Shown here: piece after piece, positions 15,760-25,589 of the stretch
Layout: each line of letters opens with the position of its first letter
How positions within the stretch are numbered: the first letter of the stretch is position 1
From: an uncultured bacterium
Lineage (GTDB): Bacteria; Verrucomicrobiota; Verrucomicrobiia; Verrucomicrobiales; V1-33
Assembly: GCA_903954065.1 (NCBI GenBank)
Contig: CAJBME010000308.1
Location: forward strand, 1 to 40,495
Length of the DNA: 40,495 nucleotides
Direction of reading: 5' to 3'
Made by a program: the position numbers and the translations under genes
Notes under the pieces: generated by a model
Database searches by the model: none
Told to the model about the DNA's origin: nothing
What the model saw: the letters and a program-made list of their open reading frames with translations, nothing else

Positions 15760-18700
15760 TCAGTCGGCTTTCTTCTTTCCACGTTTCGCCTTGGGCGGGG
15801 CGGCGGGACAGAGGTGTTCGAGATTGTGGGCGATGGCGAAGCTGCGGTTGCTGCGGCAGGCTTCGGTGACGCGGTCGGGCCAGTGGCGCATGGCTTGGTG
15901 GGACCACTCGTATTTCTCGGCTTTGAGTTCCTGCCAGGCGGCGGCCGTTTCGGTCCAGCTTGGGAAGAGATCGTGGAGCGGGGCGGCGTTGAGGAGGACG
16001 CCGTCGTCGATGCAGGAGGTGTAGCCGGCATCGATGTGGACCTTGAGCCGGTTGGAGAACTCCCGGAGGTCGTCGGACTGTTCGAGCAGCTTTTGCAGTT
16101 CCTTTTCCTTTGCCCGGTTCGTCGCTGCGGCCGGGCGGAGGTCGGTGATCTCGCGCTCTAGCAGGTTCAGGCGCACGTCTGTGAGGTCCTTGAGGGTGTG
16201 CAGGGTGTTCGGGCCGATCTTTTCGTGGAAGACCCAGAGGGTGAAGGTCTTCTTTGGTGACTGGAAGGGCCAGTAAACCGGGCGCTTGCGGTAGAGCTGG
16301 TGGTGGTATTTCCAGAAGGATCTGTCCGGGGTGCCGGTGAAGCGGTCGAGCCAGCCGCGCAGGGCCTCGACCGGGTCGCCCTCGGTGTCGGTGGCGTTGC
16401 GGATGGCGTCGCGGGCTGGCGTGGCACCGAGCATGAGTTCGAGGCAGCCGAAGGCGCGGGCGGCGATATCCTGCGGGTGGCCTGCGTCGCAGGGCATGAT
16501 GCCGTCCGGGTCGATGAGCTTGCGGATTTCGGCGACAGTGGCCTCGGAGACATCGCCGCAGCCCAGCCCGCCTGGCTGCCCGATCTCGAAGCGGCCAAGC
16601 ACGGTGCCGAGGGCATAGGAAATCCAGCTCCGCGCCCAGTCGGCGGGGCTGAGGTCGGCGGTGGCTTCGGCTTCGTCCTCTGAGTCGCCGGATTCTGTGT
16701 CGGCCTCCTTGTTGTAGTCACCAATTGATGCAGATTGAGTGTTCAATTCGCGGTCGATGGCAGCGAGGTCTTCCTCACTTAGGCCATAGAGTCGGGAGAC
16801 TTCGGCGTCGATCTCGGCTTCAAGGGCGCCTAGTTGTTCCTTTCGGGTAGTGCGGTCGACAATGGATCGCAGTGGCTGGATAAAATCGCAGGTCGTTTCG
16901 TTTTCGCGGCTGTCCTGCCGCACAAATTCAACACTGCGATTAACGAGGTCGTCGATCTTTAGACTGCGTTCGCTAGGGACGGGTAACCGTTCAATGTCCC
17001 CGACCTGATAGTTGATGGTTGGACTGATCGCAGATAGCAAAAATCTGGCAATCTTCGAATTTAGAACAGCAAGAGTTGTCGCAGTGCTCTCGGCTTTCGG
17101 AAAACACGTCATCCCAGCGACGTCAAAAATGAATCCATTTGGAGAAATACGTGCGGCAAATCCTCTCGTCGAAATCAGGCTCCAAGTCACTCCTGCCCGA
17201 AAGTAATAATCAGGGTTTCTGACTACAGATTTCGGTTTTATAGCTTCAATCTCCAGACCATCCGAAGCCCAGTTGACGACATTCTGTTGTCTCGAAGCCC
17301 AAGGAATCGGGCTTCCGCCTTTGTTGTAAGGAAACCATTTGAAACCTCGAGCCGCCGTTTGTGCCCGGGATGAACAATTACGATCAACCGCTGAGTAGCC
17401 GACTTCCCAAAAGTATCGGAGAAATCTCGTGTTATCTGCCGTTTGTAATCCCACGCGAGGTGGGGCAAAGCCTTTCAATAACTGATACCTAGAAAAAAGC
17501 CCCCGCAGGCCAAAGGTTAGCCAATAGATCCACGGCTTGTCTTCGACAGTGTTAAAATCAGCTTGATCGTAGTGGAAGACCTGCGGATTGGGTTTGGTGC
17601 GCCGCAGGGCATCAAGGGCCGACTCGAAAGCAAGGCGTTTGGCCTCAGCGTCGCGTTCCTTGACGAGGCGAAAGTAGGTGCCCACCTGCCCCTCCCGCTT
17701 TGCCGCATCCGGTTCCCGTCGAAGGACGAGGGCGGCGGTGTCGACTCGTTCCTTGAAGAGGTGGTAGTCAAATTGGGCAAGCGTCTGGATCGCGGCGTCA
17801 TTGAGAATTTCGCTCCTTAAAGTTTCATAACTACTGATGAACATGAAAGACTGCCCGGAAATCATTCCCACAAGCCCCTGTGGATCGGCTAGTTCGAGGC
17901 AGCGCTGTATGAACGCAGCGAATAGGTTGCGCTTTGCGGCTGGAAACTGATCTTCGAGGTAGGCCTTGTGGACTGCGTTGTAATCCCTGGAATCCAGATA
18001 GGGCGGATTTGTCGCCACAACGTCGTAACGGGTTTCGACGAGCCGTAGGAAGCGCAGCCCTTTCGCCGCTTCAGAAGCGAAGATGCCTCCGCCGCTGGCC
18101 TGCACGAAGTGATCGAGGTGGCGGCCAATTTGGTCGGTCAGGATGGCGAAGAACTCCTCTACACCTTCCTGGGTCTCGAACTGCTCTGGATCAAAGCCGG
18201 GTAGTTTCTCGAACAGGTCGGCGGATTTCTTTCGCTCCGCGGCGATGAGTTGCTCGATTTCGTTCTCGATACGGAGAAGCGAACCGAGATAGTCGGAATC
18301 CTTCAGGCGAGCCGCGAGGCGACGTAGAACACGTTCGTAGATCGGGTGGCTGAACGGGGTCTTCGAGATGAACTCGTCGAGCCGGCCGCCTGTGAGTTGC
18401 TCGATGTTGGCGGTGGCGAGGTTGGTGTCGGTGACGCGGGCCTTGGGATTGAGCATCCGAGCCTTGAGGACGAGCGTGAGGGCGGAGAGCTGGACGGCCC
18501 GGGTGTCGATGTCGATGCCGTGGAGGTTGTGGGCGAGGATGAGTTCGGGGATTTCCTCCTCGGTGGCGGCGGAGGGCGTGTCCGGCCAGCCGGGCTTGCC
18601 GGCATTTTCCCGTTCCTCGCGATACATTTCGACAAAGAGATCGAAGGCAAGCACGCCGAAATGCATGGAGCCGCAACTTGGATCGAGGAAGGTGATGTCT

Positions 18701-19575
18701 TTAACTGTCTTGAGTAGGCGCTCTGTGATGGATTTCAGCGGAACGAGGTATTCGAGCGACCCTGCTAGCCGGCTGTCGGGGTGTATTTCCACCCAGATGC
18801 GGCCGAGGGTATTTTCGATCAGGTAACGGACTACCCAGTTAGGAGTGAAGATTTGAGTAGCCGCCCCGATGCGTTCGGCAGTGATTTTCTTGCCTTTCTG
18901 GAAGCTGGCAAAAGTTTCGGCTTTTTCGTCAGTGTTAAAGCCCTGATAGACCCAGCCGATGGTTTCCTCGTTCCCGGCCTTCCAGGCTTCGGAAACGTCA
19001 TCGGCCGTCATGGACTCGGCCAGTTCCTTGAGCACGGCGGGACGCGGGCAGAGCTTGCTGGAGAGTGTCGCGGGATCGAAGAGGACGGAGACCTCGGCGG
19101 CGAGTTCTCCACACTGCCAGAGCAGGAACTCACGGTAGGCGGCGTCCACCGGGCCTTCGCCGAGGGCGTTGAGCGGCGTGCTGGCGGGGATGCTGGCCTC
19201 GCCCTTCACGTCGGTGAGCCAGTAGATGAAGGCGTTGGACTTGTGGAGCTTGGCGAAGGTGGACTTGATAATGCCGCGCTCCTCCATGAGCCGGATGGCA
19301 ACGGCGCGGTTCAACCAGGTGAAGGCGGTCTCGCGCTTGAGCTTGGCCCGGGCGGCTGCGGCATCCAGACCGGCTTCGTTTTCCTCGGCCACATAGAGTT
19401 CCAGCCGCGCCCGTGTCCCCGCCGCTTCCGGCAATGACAAGGCTGTGCCGACACCGAAGAAACCGTCCGGCAGCCAACCATAGAGTCCCTGGAGCTGTTC
19501 CTCAGTCTCACGCTCCAGCAACTTGCGGGCGGTGAGCGTGAAGGCTTGGATGGAGGAGATGAGTGCGGGGGTCAT
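15760..19575 (-). CDS. pglX: PglX, BREX adenine-specific DNA methyltransferase
   Basis: A 1271-residue protein, the normal size for type 1 PglX. It carries the N6-adenine methyltransferase motifs: the SAM-binding DPSCGSMHFG (~298), HGIDIDTRAVQLSALTL (~352) and the catalytic NPPYLDSRDYN (~523). Target-recognition regions follow (roughly 700-900) and a long helical C-terminus. In type 1 BREX, PglX methylates the fifth or sixth adenine of a non-palindromic 6-7-bp site on host DNA, and unmethylated phage is excluded. The specificity cannot be read from sequence. It starts 38 bp after the HEPN gene, so the inserted gene does not break the operon. No frameshift was seen. Confidence 0.95.
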   Translation of the reverse strand: MTPALISSIQAFTLTARKLLERETEEQLQGLYGWLPDGFFGVGTALSLPEAAGTRARLELYVAEENEAGLDAAAARAKLKRETAFTWLNRAVAIRLMEERGIIKSTFAKLHKSNAFIYWLTDVKGEASIPASTPLNALGEGPVDAAYREFLLWQCGELAAEVSVLFDPATLSSKLCPRPAVLKELAESMTADDVSEAWKAGNEETIGWVYQGFNTDEKAETFASFQKGKKITAERIGAATQIFTPNWVVRYLIENTLGRIWVEIHPDSRLAGSLEYLVPLKSITERLLKTVKDITFLDPSCGSMHFGVLAFDLFVEMYREERENAGKPGWPDTPSAATEEEIPELILAHNLHGIDIDTRAVQLSALTLVLKARMLNPKARVTDTNLATANIEQLTGGRLDEFISKTPFSHPIYERVLRRLAARLKDSDYLGSLLRIENEIEQLIAAERKKSADLFEKLPGFDPEQFETQEGVEEFFAILTDQIGRHLDHFVQASGGGIFASEAAKGLRFLRLVETRYDVVATNPPYLDSRDYNAVHKAYLEDQFPAAKRNLFAAFIQRCLELADPQGLVGMISGQSFMFISSYETLRSEILNDAAIQTLAQFDYHLFKERVDTAALVLRREPDAAKREGQVGTYFRLVKERDAEAKRLAFESALDALRRTKPNPQVFHYDQADFNTVEDKPWIYWLTFGLRGLFSRYQLLKGFAPPRVGLQTADNTRFLRYFWEVGYSAVDRNCSSRAQTAARGFKWFPYNKGGSPIPWASRQQNVVNWASDGLEIEAIKPKSVVRNPDYYFRAGVTWSLISTRGFAARISPNGFIFDVAGMTCFPKAESTATTLAVLNSKIARFLLSAISPTINYQVGDIERLPVPSERSLKIDDLVNRSVEFVRQDSRENETTCDFIQPLRSIVDRTTRKEQLGALEAEIDAEVSRLYGLSEEDLAAIDRELNTQSASIGDYNKEADTESGDSEDEAEATADLSPADWARSWISYALGTVLGRFEIGQPGGLGCGDVSEATVAEIRKLIDPDGIMPCDAGHPQDIAARAFGCLELMLGATPARDAIRNATDTEGDPVEALRGWLDRFTGTPDRSFWKYHHQLYRKRPVYWPFQSPKKTFTLWVFHEKIGPNTLHTLKDLTDVRLNLLEREITDLRPAAATNRAKEKELQKLLEQSDDLREFSNRLKVHIDAGYTSCIDDGVLLNAAPLHDLFPSWTETAAAWQELKAEKYEWSHQAMRHWPDRVTEACRSNRSFAIAHNLEHLCPAAPPKAKRGKKKAD

Positions 19576-19613
19576 GGGTCTTGGGACTGCTGTTTCTTTT
19601 CTTCTGTCTTTCC

Positions 19614-20576
19614 CTATAGAGCGTCTTCAAAGACGCGTACAAAGTCAGGCGCCTCTTCCTGCTCGGTCGGTTGAGCGCCGAATTCCGGGGCAGGGTTGGT
19701 CACGGCCTCCGCCATAGCAAAGAGGGCTGGTTCCTTAGGCGTGGCCACCATTGTCTGTTGTGCCAAGCGTTGCTCCTCTTTCTGCTGGATGATCGTTTCA
19801 AGCTGCTTCATGGCAGCTTCCACCGAGGCTGCGGCGGCCTGGACGAAGGCCTTGGCTGTGGAAACCCGCGTATTGGTCCACGCGAAGGTGATGGGCCTCA
19901 ATCCGTGCGGATCGAGCTGATCTTCCGGTGTGTTGTCTTCCGGGCGGTCCGCACGGTGGGCGATGTAGTTGCGCCGCTGAATCAGGTCGCTGAGCTGGGA
20001 TCGGATCGTGCCAGCATCAAGCCCGATCTCCTTCGTCACATCTCCCCAGAAATCACGCACCGTTAGAATCTTCATCACCTCGTCGATCTTTGCCGAGTCG
20101 TAGAGGGTGCCACGTTCAAATCGCTTGAGGATGATTTCCCTAAGCCGCGCGTCCGGGTCCGTGTAGTCCTCCAGAGAAATGTAATCCTCCATAGTCAGGG
20201 TGATGTTTCTCAATGATTCGTCGGCCTTGCGTCCCCTGACTTTAATCACCGTCAACGCGTTCTCCCGGAGGATGTCCCAAACAAAGGACTCCAAGGCACT
20301 GCAACTGACCACGACCGCCTGGCGGAGCAGGAAATCGAGGCCTTTTGAGGTCGTCAGGCACGACGGCACGGACACCGACCCCTGGACGCCCATGACAGCG
20401 CGGCTGTTCTTTACGTGATGAAAAGCTGTCCCTGATGGCAGGGCAAGCTCCGTGCATAAAGCCAAGGAAAGCCCCTCAGCCGGCTGATAAGCAGCAGCAC
20501 CTGCGAACAACTCCTCAAGGCGAAGTAGATGCTCCGCCACGGCGAAGTTTCGGATTGCGAGGTCGAGAGCTTGCAT
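19614..20576 (-). CDS. HEPN-domain protein embedded in BREX operon
   Basis: A 320-residue protein. The segment RRNYIAHRADR contains R202-N203-x-x-x-H207, the RNxxxH signature of HEPN ribonucleases. Upstream, VVVSCSALESFVWDILRENA (~89-108) is the helix typical of RiboL-PSP-HEPN/MAE_28990-type domains. The last 70 residues are Glu/Ala/Pro-rich and probably disordered. The start is 3 bp from the brxC stop and pglX follows after 38 bp, so it is co-transcribed with BREX. It is not one of the six type 1 core genes. HEPN proteins are often RNases used in abortive defence, so it may be an accessory effector or back-up. That role is inference; the motif and position are observed. Confidence 0.75.
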   Translation of the reverse strand: MQALDLAIRNFAVAEHLLRLEELFAGAAAYQPAEGLSLALCTELALPSGTAFHHVKNSRAVMGVQGSVSVPSCLTTSKGLDFLLRQAVVVSCSALESFVWDILRENALTVIKVRGRKADESLRNITLTMEDYISLEDYTDPDARLREIILKRFERGTLYDSAKIDEVMKILTVRDFWGDVTKEIGLDAGTIRSQLSDLIQRRNYIAHRADRPEDNTPEDQLDPHGLRPITFAWTNTRVSTAKAFVQAAAASVEAAMKQLETIIQQKEEQRLAQQTMVATPKEPALFAMAEAVTNPAPEFGAQPTEQEEAPDFVRVFEDAL

Positions 20577-20579
20577 GGG

Positions 20580-23500
20580 TCACTCCAATATGATGGTGGC
20601 ACCCTGCGCGAGCGCCTTCTCGAGGCGCTCCTTCAGTGAACCCACAAAGGCATCGAGTTCTTTCTGATTGGTGATGCGTCCCGGATAGAGACGCGCCACC
20701 GCGATGCGCTCCGGTTTCTCCTCGGGTGGCGCCGCAAGCTCCATTACCTTGCGAAGAACTTGCCTTGCTATGGCTTCCATGGCCTCAATGTCACTCTGCA
20801 ACTGACCGAGTGACGCGCCGGTGCGGCGGCAGGTGGTGGCACCCGTAGGTAGGTCGAGTTCGGTTTCGGTCCGCTGGGTGAGTGGTGCGATCAGCGAGGT
20901 CAACTGGTCGGGCTGTTCCGCGAAGCGCTCGTCCAGAGTGAGCCAATCTGGGTGACCCTTCACTTCCTCAAGCGCCACGCCATAAGCCTTGCTGCGTTTT
21001 TCAAAGGCGCTGGTGTAGGTAGCCCGGTAAGCGGTGGCGATGGATTCCGCATCGAGCCGGAGGGATTCAATTTCCTCTAGAGCGGTATCGGACTGGAGGC
21101 GTGCCTCTAGGTCTGCTGCGGACTTTTGTAACCCATCATCCGGTTGGCGGGATGCAATAAGCGGCCATTGCTCCGCCAGCACGCGCTTCGCTGTGGCAAT
21201 AGTCTGGATGTTCGCATCGGTGGCCAGCTTTTCGAGTTTCGTCGATCGCTGGCGGCCTTCGAGGTAGGCTTTGCCGTCACCGGCGAGGGTTTTCACGCAG
21301 TCGTCAGCCGGCATTTCAAGAATGCCCTGCGCCCACTGGAGTTGTTCGCGCACGGCGTCGGAACCAGGAAGCTTGAGCGCGGAGAGCCGAGCTTCGAGCG
21401 GGATGAGCTTTGCCAGATCCGCTGTGGCCACGGCCTTGAGCGCCTCAGCGATAGCACCTTCCTCAATGTTGACGTCCTTGCCTGTGATCTCCTCATACAT
21501 GCGGGCGGCATTGGCCAGCACCTTGAGGTCGAGCGTTTCGCGGGGTGAGAATGAGGCGGCACGGAAGTCCGGGTTCTTGGTGAAGGGCGGGCGGGCCGCC
21601 GGCTCGACGTAGTTCCGATATTTCCTCCCCTGATGGGTGACCTCCACCGCTCCACCCCGGAAGAGGATGGCCACGCCTAAGCGGATGGATTCCTGGTCCC
21701 AGGCATACCCCAGTCCGGAGAAGTGACTGATGAGCATCTTGCCGGTGACGCGGTTGCCGTAGGAGTGCTCGCGCTTCAGGTGGTCGAGGATTTCACGGCA
21801 CAGGTCGGAGCCGAGGTTCGGGACGAAGCGGTTGCTCTGCTTCACCACCAGTGCGCGGGCGGCGTTGTCATCATAGAAGACCGCGGGCAGGCCACTGAGG
21901 TTCGCGGAGTCCAAGAATGTTGTTGGCTCGGTGCCGGCGAGTGGTAGGACGCCGATCTCAATCTTCGGATAGAGACTAGGGATAGTCAGATTCAACAATG
22001 CGTGAACAGCAGGCGTCAAGCTGGTGCCAAGCGCGGTGACATCGTGCTGAACCGCACCGAAGAACGCGGTGCCGCCTTCGATGGAGGCGAGCACCATCCC
22101 GCGCAGGCGACGGCGGATTCTATCTTTCCGCGTCTTTTCGTCCGCGAGGCAGGCGGACTCCTCGCTGGTGAGGCGGTTTTGCGCACCAAGACGGTCGTGC
22201 TCCGCGATCATCTCATTGGAGCGATGAAGCTCGGCCACCTGATTGCGAATTTCCTCGTCAATCGTGGCCACCCAGAACAGCTCAGTGGTGGTGCTGGAGC
22301 TCTGCCCCCGGGCCTCGGTGAGGGTGGATTTCTGCTCGTCCTCCGAGGTCAGGGAGAGGTTGAGGGTAACCTCCCCATCAGAATCAACGATCTCGCCATC
22401 CACTCGCAGGACAACGTGAAAGGGTCTGAGTTCCTTATATTTGTAGGCGCGCAGTTTCGGCTCGCTGAACAGGTCCTTGATGAGTTCGCGGTGAAGACGG
22501 TTCCGGTCGCTGGGACGGGGATCGATGGCGCTGCGGCGGGACTCCCAGTTTTTCTCCTGATTGGTGAGCAGCTTGTAACCCTCGTCTGTCTGCCGGACGA
22601 ACTGGGCCTCCTCCAACAAATTTAGCGCGGCCTCCACGGCCTTGGTGAGAGGTTTGGAATCGATGGAGGGATGGAGCACCACCGCGAGGTTGTGCTTGGT
22701 GCGCGGCAGGTCCTTCACCGGCTCCAAGAGGGCGATGGCCTTGATGACCTTCTGCGCCATTTCCTCATTGGGGAAGCGTGCCGCGACGGACTCCACCTCA
22801 CGGGCCACCTCGGTAGGCAGTAGATTTCCCATGTAAAGGAGTTCGTAAATGCGATCCAGGGTGACGAAGGTGCCGACCGGCGCGTCGGCAAGTCGGGTGC
22901 GGTCGTGAATCATCAGCTGCTGCGCCTGCTTGATGATCGTGCGGTTGCTGCCGCCGACATGACGTTGCGCCCCGCGCTTGAGACGTAAGCCGGCGACGAT
23001 GTCGATACTCAGGTCCACTTGATATGGCACGTAAGGATAGAGAGAGCAGAAGTTCTCGGCCTCGATGGTGACGTTCCGGCTGGTGCGCTCCAGCGTGGTG
23101 CAGCCTTTGATGCGGTCCGCCCCTTCGGTGAAGAATTTTGAGAGGAGCTGGGTGGCCTCCGATTTCTTCTTGAGAACGCGCTCGCTGGTGACGGCGGCGA
23201 TGTCCGACTGTTTGAGGTCCACAGTGACGCGGAACCGGTCCAAAAGACGGGCAAGCTCGATTTTCTTGGAGTCTAGTGCGGTGACCACCTCGTCCAGTTT
23301 CTCCTGAGAGGTGACCGCGATCCACGCGGGCGAGACGATCTGTTTGGCTTCGGTGCGGTTTCTGCCCTCCACGCCAAATGCCTGAACCACTCCCATGAGG
23401 TCGAGCATCTTGTCCACGCTGCGGGAGACATACTGCCCCACTTCGTCGATGATGAAAATGAGTGCCTTGCCGGGGTGTCGGCGATGCATGAGTTCGAAGG

Positions 23501-24224
23501 CGCGTTCCGCGAGCTTGTTGGCGGAAATGTCCGCCTTGCCCTTGTTCGCCTTGGCGTAGGAATCCGCAGACGGATAGGTGACGGGGTCGAGTTTCGACAA
23601 GACCGCACCGGCCTCGTTCGCCGCCATGCCACGCCGGCGCCGCTCGCTCCATGGCTTGTTGTAGAGTGCTTCGAATGTTTTTTCGAACAGCGGCAGCTTG
23701 CCGTCGCCCTCGAGTGTGAACTCCAGCTCGGCGAGGTCGAAGTCTTCCGCGTAGTCCAGCTTCCGGAGCATGGCCTGATACATGATCTCGGTGAGTCGCT
23801 CGTTTCCTACCCTCACGCCTCGGTCCATGGAGACATCGAAGATGACGGACTCGAAGGGGATGCGTGCGTTGATGGAGTCTAGGAAAGCCGAGATTTTCGC
23901 GTCAGCGGCGACTTTTTTGAACATCGCCGCCGCCGTCGTGTCACCGACCTTGGTGTTGGCCACGGTGTAGCCGAGGATTTTGGCAAACGAGGATTTACCG
24001 GAACCGAAGAAGCCCGAGATCCACATGCCAATGCCCTCACGCGGGTTGGTGGCACCTTCCGCGATCTCCCGGTATACCTCAATAAATTGGCTGCGGATCG
24101 AGTCCGTGGCGATGTATTCCTCAAGCTCGGTCCGGACGGCATTCTCGTTCGTCTGATCAACCTTGATGACCTCCTCAATGGTCCGGTCGATAGGCTTTTC
24201 GAATAACTCTGCAATGGTTTTCAT
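20580..24224 (-). CDS. brxC: BrxC (PglY-related), large BREX ATPase
   Basis: A 1214-residue protein. Walker A GFFGSGKSSFAK (~71) lies near the N-terminus after the BrxC-typical start (MKTIAELFEKPIDRTIEEV). Walker B ALIFIIDEVGQYV is at ~254. A long helical C-terminal half follows. It belongs to the BrxC/PglY P-loop family (DUF499-like) and is essential for type 1 BREX defence, although its exact activity is unknown. The start codon overlaps the brxB stop (ATGA), indicating translational coupling. It ends 3 bp before the HEPN gene. Confidence 0.95.
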   Translation of the reverse strand: MKTIAELFEKPIDRTIEEVIKVDQTNENAVRTELEEYIATDSIRSQFIEVYREIAEGATNPREGIGMWISGFFGSGKSSFAKILGYTVANTKVGDTTAAAMFKKVAADAKISAFLDSINARIPFESVIFDVSMDRGVRVGNERLTEIMYQAMLRKLDYAEDFDLAELEFTLEGDGKLPLFEKTFEALYNKPWSERRRRGMAANEAGAVLSKLDPVTYPSADSYAKANKGKADISANKLAERAFELMHRRHPGKALIFIIDEVGQYVSRSVDKMLDLMGVVQAFGVEGRNRTEAKQIVSPAWIAVTSQEKLDEVVTALDSKKIELARLLDRFRVTVDLKQSDIAAVTSERVLKKKSEATQLLSKFFTEGADRIKGCTTLERTSRNVTIEAENFCSLYPYVPYQVDLSIDIVAGLRLKRGAQRHVGGSNRTIIKQAQQLMIHDRTRLADAPVGTFVTLDRIYELLYMGNLLPTEVAREVESVAARFPNEEMAQKVIKAIALLEPVKDLPRTKHNLAVVLHPSIDSKPLTKAVEAALNLLEEAQFVRQTDEGYKLLTNQEKNWESRRSAIDPRPSDRNRLHRELIKDLFSEPKLRAYKYKELRPFHVVLRVDGEIVDSDGEVTLNLSLTSEDEQKSTLTEARGQSSSTTTELFWVATIDEEIRNQVAELHRSNEMIAEHDRLGAQNRLTSEESACLADEKTRKDRIRRRLRGMVLASIEGGTAFFGAVQHDVTALGTSLTPAVHALLNLTIPSLYPKIEIGVLPLAGTEPTTFLDSANLSGLPAVFYDDNAARALVVKQSNRFVPNLGSDLCREILDHLKREHSYGNRVTGKMLISHFSGLGYAWDQESIRLGVAILFRGGAVEVTHQGRKYRNYVEPAARPPFTKNPDFRAASFSPRETLDLKVLANAARMYEEITGKDVNIEEGAIAEALKAVATADLAKLIPLEARLSALKLPGSDAVREQLQWAQGILEMPADDCVKTLAGDGKAYLEGRQRSTKLEKLATDANIQTIATAKRVLAEQWPLIASRQPDDGLQKSAADLEARLQSDTALEEIESLRLDAESIATAYRATYTSAFEKRSKAYGVALEEVKGHPDWLTLDERFAEQPDQLTSLIAPLTQRTETELDLPTGATTCRRTGASLGQLQSDIEAMEAIARQVLRKVMELAAPPEEKPERIAVARLYPGRITNQKELDAFVGSLKERLEKALAQGATIILE

Positions 24225-24841
24225 CAGTTGGTTCCGTAAATTTTGACGCGGTAGTTGTAGGCGCCTAGCCCTTCTCCTCCAGACAGGTCATAGAACTGGA
24301 GATCGGTCCCGACCACTGCCGAGCCAGGGTAACACAGGATAGTCGGAGTTGTGAGGTTCAGTTTGTGCAGTTCGTCCAAAAGCGTGGAACTTCGGTAGAT
24401 GTGGGGTGCGAGTCCACCGGCACGAACGAGAAACAGGACATCGGGCTTTGGTGAAAACCCATCCAAGATGTCCATAATCTGCTTGGCCAACGCGTAGGGT
24501 TCTTCCGGGATGAGTCGCCCCTTGATGTCGTTCTGCGCTGACTGGACTCCGTCGTCCAGCCCCTCGGTCTGAAACAAGTAGTCCACGCCGTCCGTCTCCC
24601 GAATGGCGTTCCAGACGAGACGTGACACAGAGATGAAGGCAGCTCGGCGATGATGCTGCTGTTCAAGTGAGTGCGCGAAAAGCCGCAGCAAGCGGCGCGC
24701 CCGGAACTCCTCCGAAGGGGAATACCGGAGAATGGCAAACGGAATCCCGCTCTGGGCCGCGATACTGACGCGGTCCGCCGTCAGGTCCCGCTCCAAGGAC
24801 TTCAAGGCTTCATCGAGAGAGGACGCGTCGGACATAGTCAT
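24224..24841 (-). CDS. brxB: BrxB, BREX accessory protein (DUF1788)
   Basis: About 205 residues from the ATG at 24841 (MTMSDASSLDEALKSLERDL); another ATG two codons later is equally possible. The upstream open frame to 24907 lies within brxA and is not BrxB-like. DUF1788 features visible are FAILRYSPSEEFRARRLL near residue 40, the L-L-F-L-V-R-A-G-G-L-A-P-H stretch around 145 and the C-terminal GLGAYNYRVKIYGTN. BrxB is a small core protein of type 1 BREX with no known catalytic role. It overlaps the end of brxA by about 30 bp and brxC by the ATGA junction. Confidence 0.92.
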   Translation of the reverse strand: MTMSDASSLDEALKSLERDLTADRVSIAAQSGIPFAILRYSPSEEFRARRLLRLFAHSLEQQHHRRAAFISVSRLVWNAIRETDGVDYLFQTEGLDDGVQSAQNDIKGRLIPEEPYALAKQIMDILDGFSPKPDVLFLVRAGGLAPHIYRSSTLLDELHKLNLTTPTILCYPGSAVVGTDLQFYDLSGGEGLGAYNYRVKIYGTN

Positions 24842-25589
24842 CAAAGGTGGTGTCAGGAAATTCGATGCGGGATACCGCCCCAGCGGCTTGGTAGTGGAGC
24901 CAACCATGTTGGTGTGCTTCTAGCAAGAGTCTCTCAACAATCTGGGGAGAAAGGAGAAATAGCCGCCAGTCAGGGTGTTCTGTCAGATTCTGGCTATCAC
25001 TGAGGACAACGCGCAGGCAGAACGCGATCAGGCAGAAACTCTCAAGTGGCAGATTCGCGACGGCGATGGTCTTATTGGAAGAACCGGTCAGAACTCCAAA
25101 GTCCCGAAGCGCCGCGAGCATGGCACGTGCGACCTTGATGTTGACCACATCAGACCAAGCCTTGCCGTCCGCAGCGCAGGTCTTCTTGATCCAGACCGCG
25201 AGTTCGGGCGAGCTTACGTTCCTCGCGCCGGCACGAGCCTGCTGGTAAAGCTCCCCCGTGGCATAGCGGTAAAGCAGCGGCTCCGCGCGCGCCGTGACCC
25301 AGTAGTAGAACGGCCTCACGATCTCCACCGGGGGCAAGGTGGCTTCCAACCTAGCACAGAGTTTCCACGCCTCGGCCGGCGAGCCATTAATAAAACGCGG
25401 CATGAATGCACGAATGTAGGTATCGTTTGCCCGGGCCTGCGTCGCTTTCGGTAGCACGTTCTTGACGAAGCGCCCCGGGGAGACCTCTGGCGGCAGTTCC
25501 TCCCAGTGGCAGACGAGCTGGCGCATGTCCCCAAGCAAGGCTCCGCCCTTCTGGATTCTCGAGGTCAGTTCTAGGGGACTTGGGGGCAT
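24810..25589 (-). CDS. brxA: BrxA, BREX protein (DUF1819)
   Basis: The product has 259 residues, somewhat longer than the family's usual ~200-230, with a DUF1819 layout: an N-terminal LTSRIQKGGALLGDMRQLV, a middle containing RAFMPRFINGSPAEAWKLCA, RPFYYWVTARAEPLLYRYAT and VARAMLAALRDFGVLTG, and a C-terminal WLHYQAAGAVSRIEF. BrxA structures known from this family are DNA-binding all-helical proteins. It is the first gene of the operon, so the promoter should lie upstream of 25589. The ATG at 25589 is the natural start because the family N-terminus follows directly. Confidence 0.92.
   Translation of the reverse strand: MPPSPLELTSRIQKGGALLGDMRQLVCHWEELPPEVSPGRFVKNVLPKATQARANDTYIRAFMPRFINGSPAEAWKLCARLEATLPPVEIVRPFYYWVTARAEPLLYRYATGELYQQARAGARNVSSPELAVWIKKTCAADGKAWSDVVNIKVARAMLAALRDFGVLTGSSNKTIAVANLPLESFCLIAFCLRVVLSDSQNLTEHPDWRLFLLSPQIVERLLLEAHQHGWLHYQAAGAVSRIEFPDTTFDDYVRRVLSR

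Noticed and set aside
22798..23652. Alternative minus-frame ORF within brxC
   Set aside because: The BrxC frame with Walker A and B motifs is intact and full length; the alternative is basic and low-complexity.
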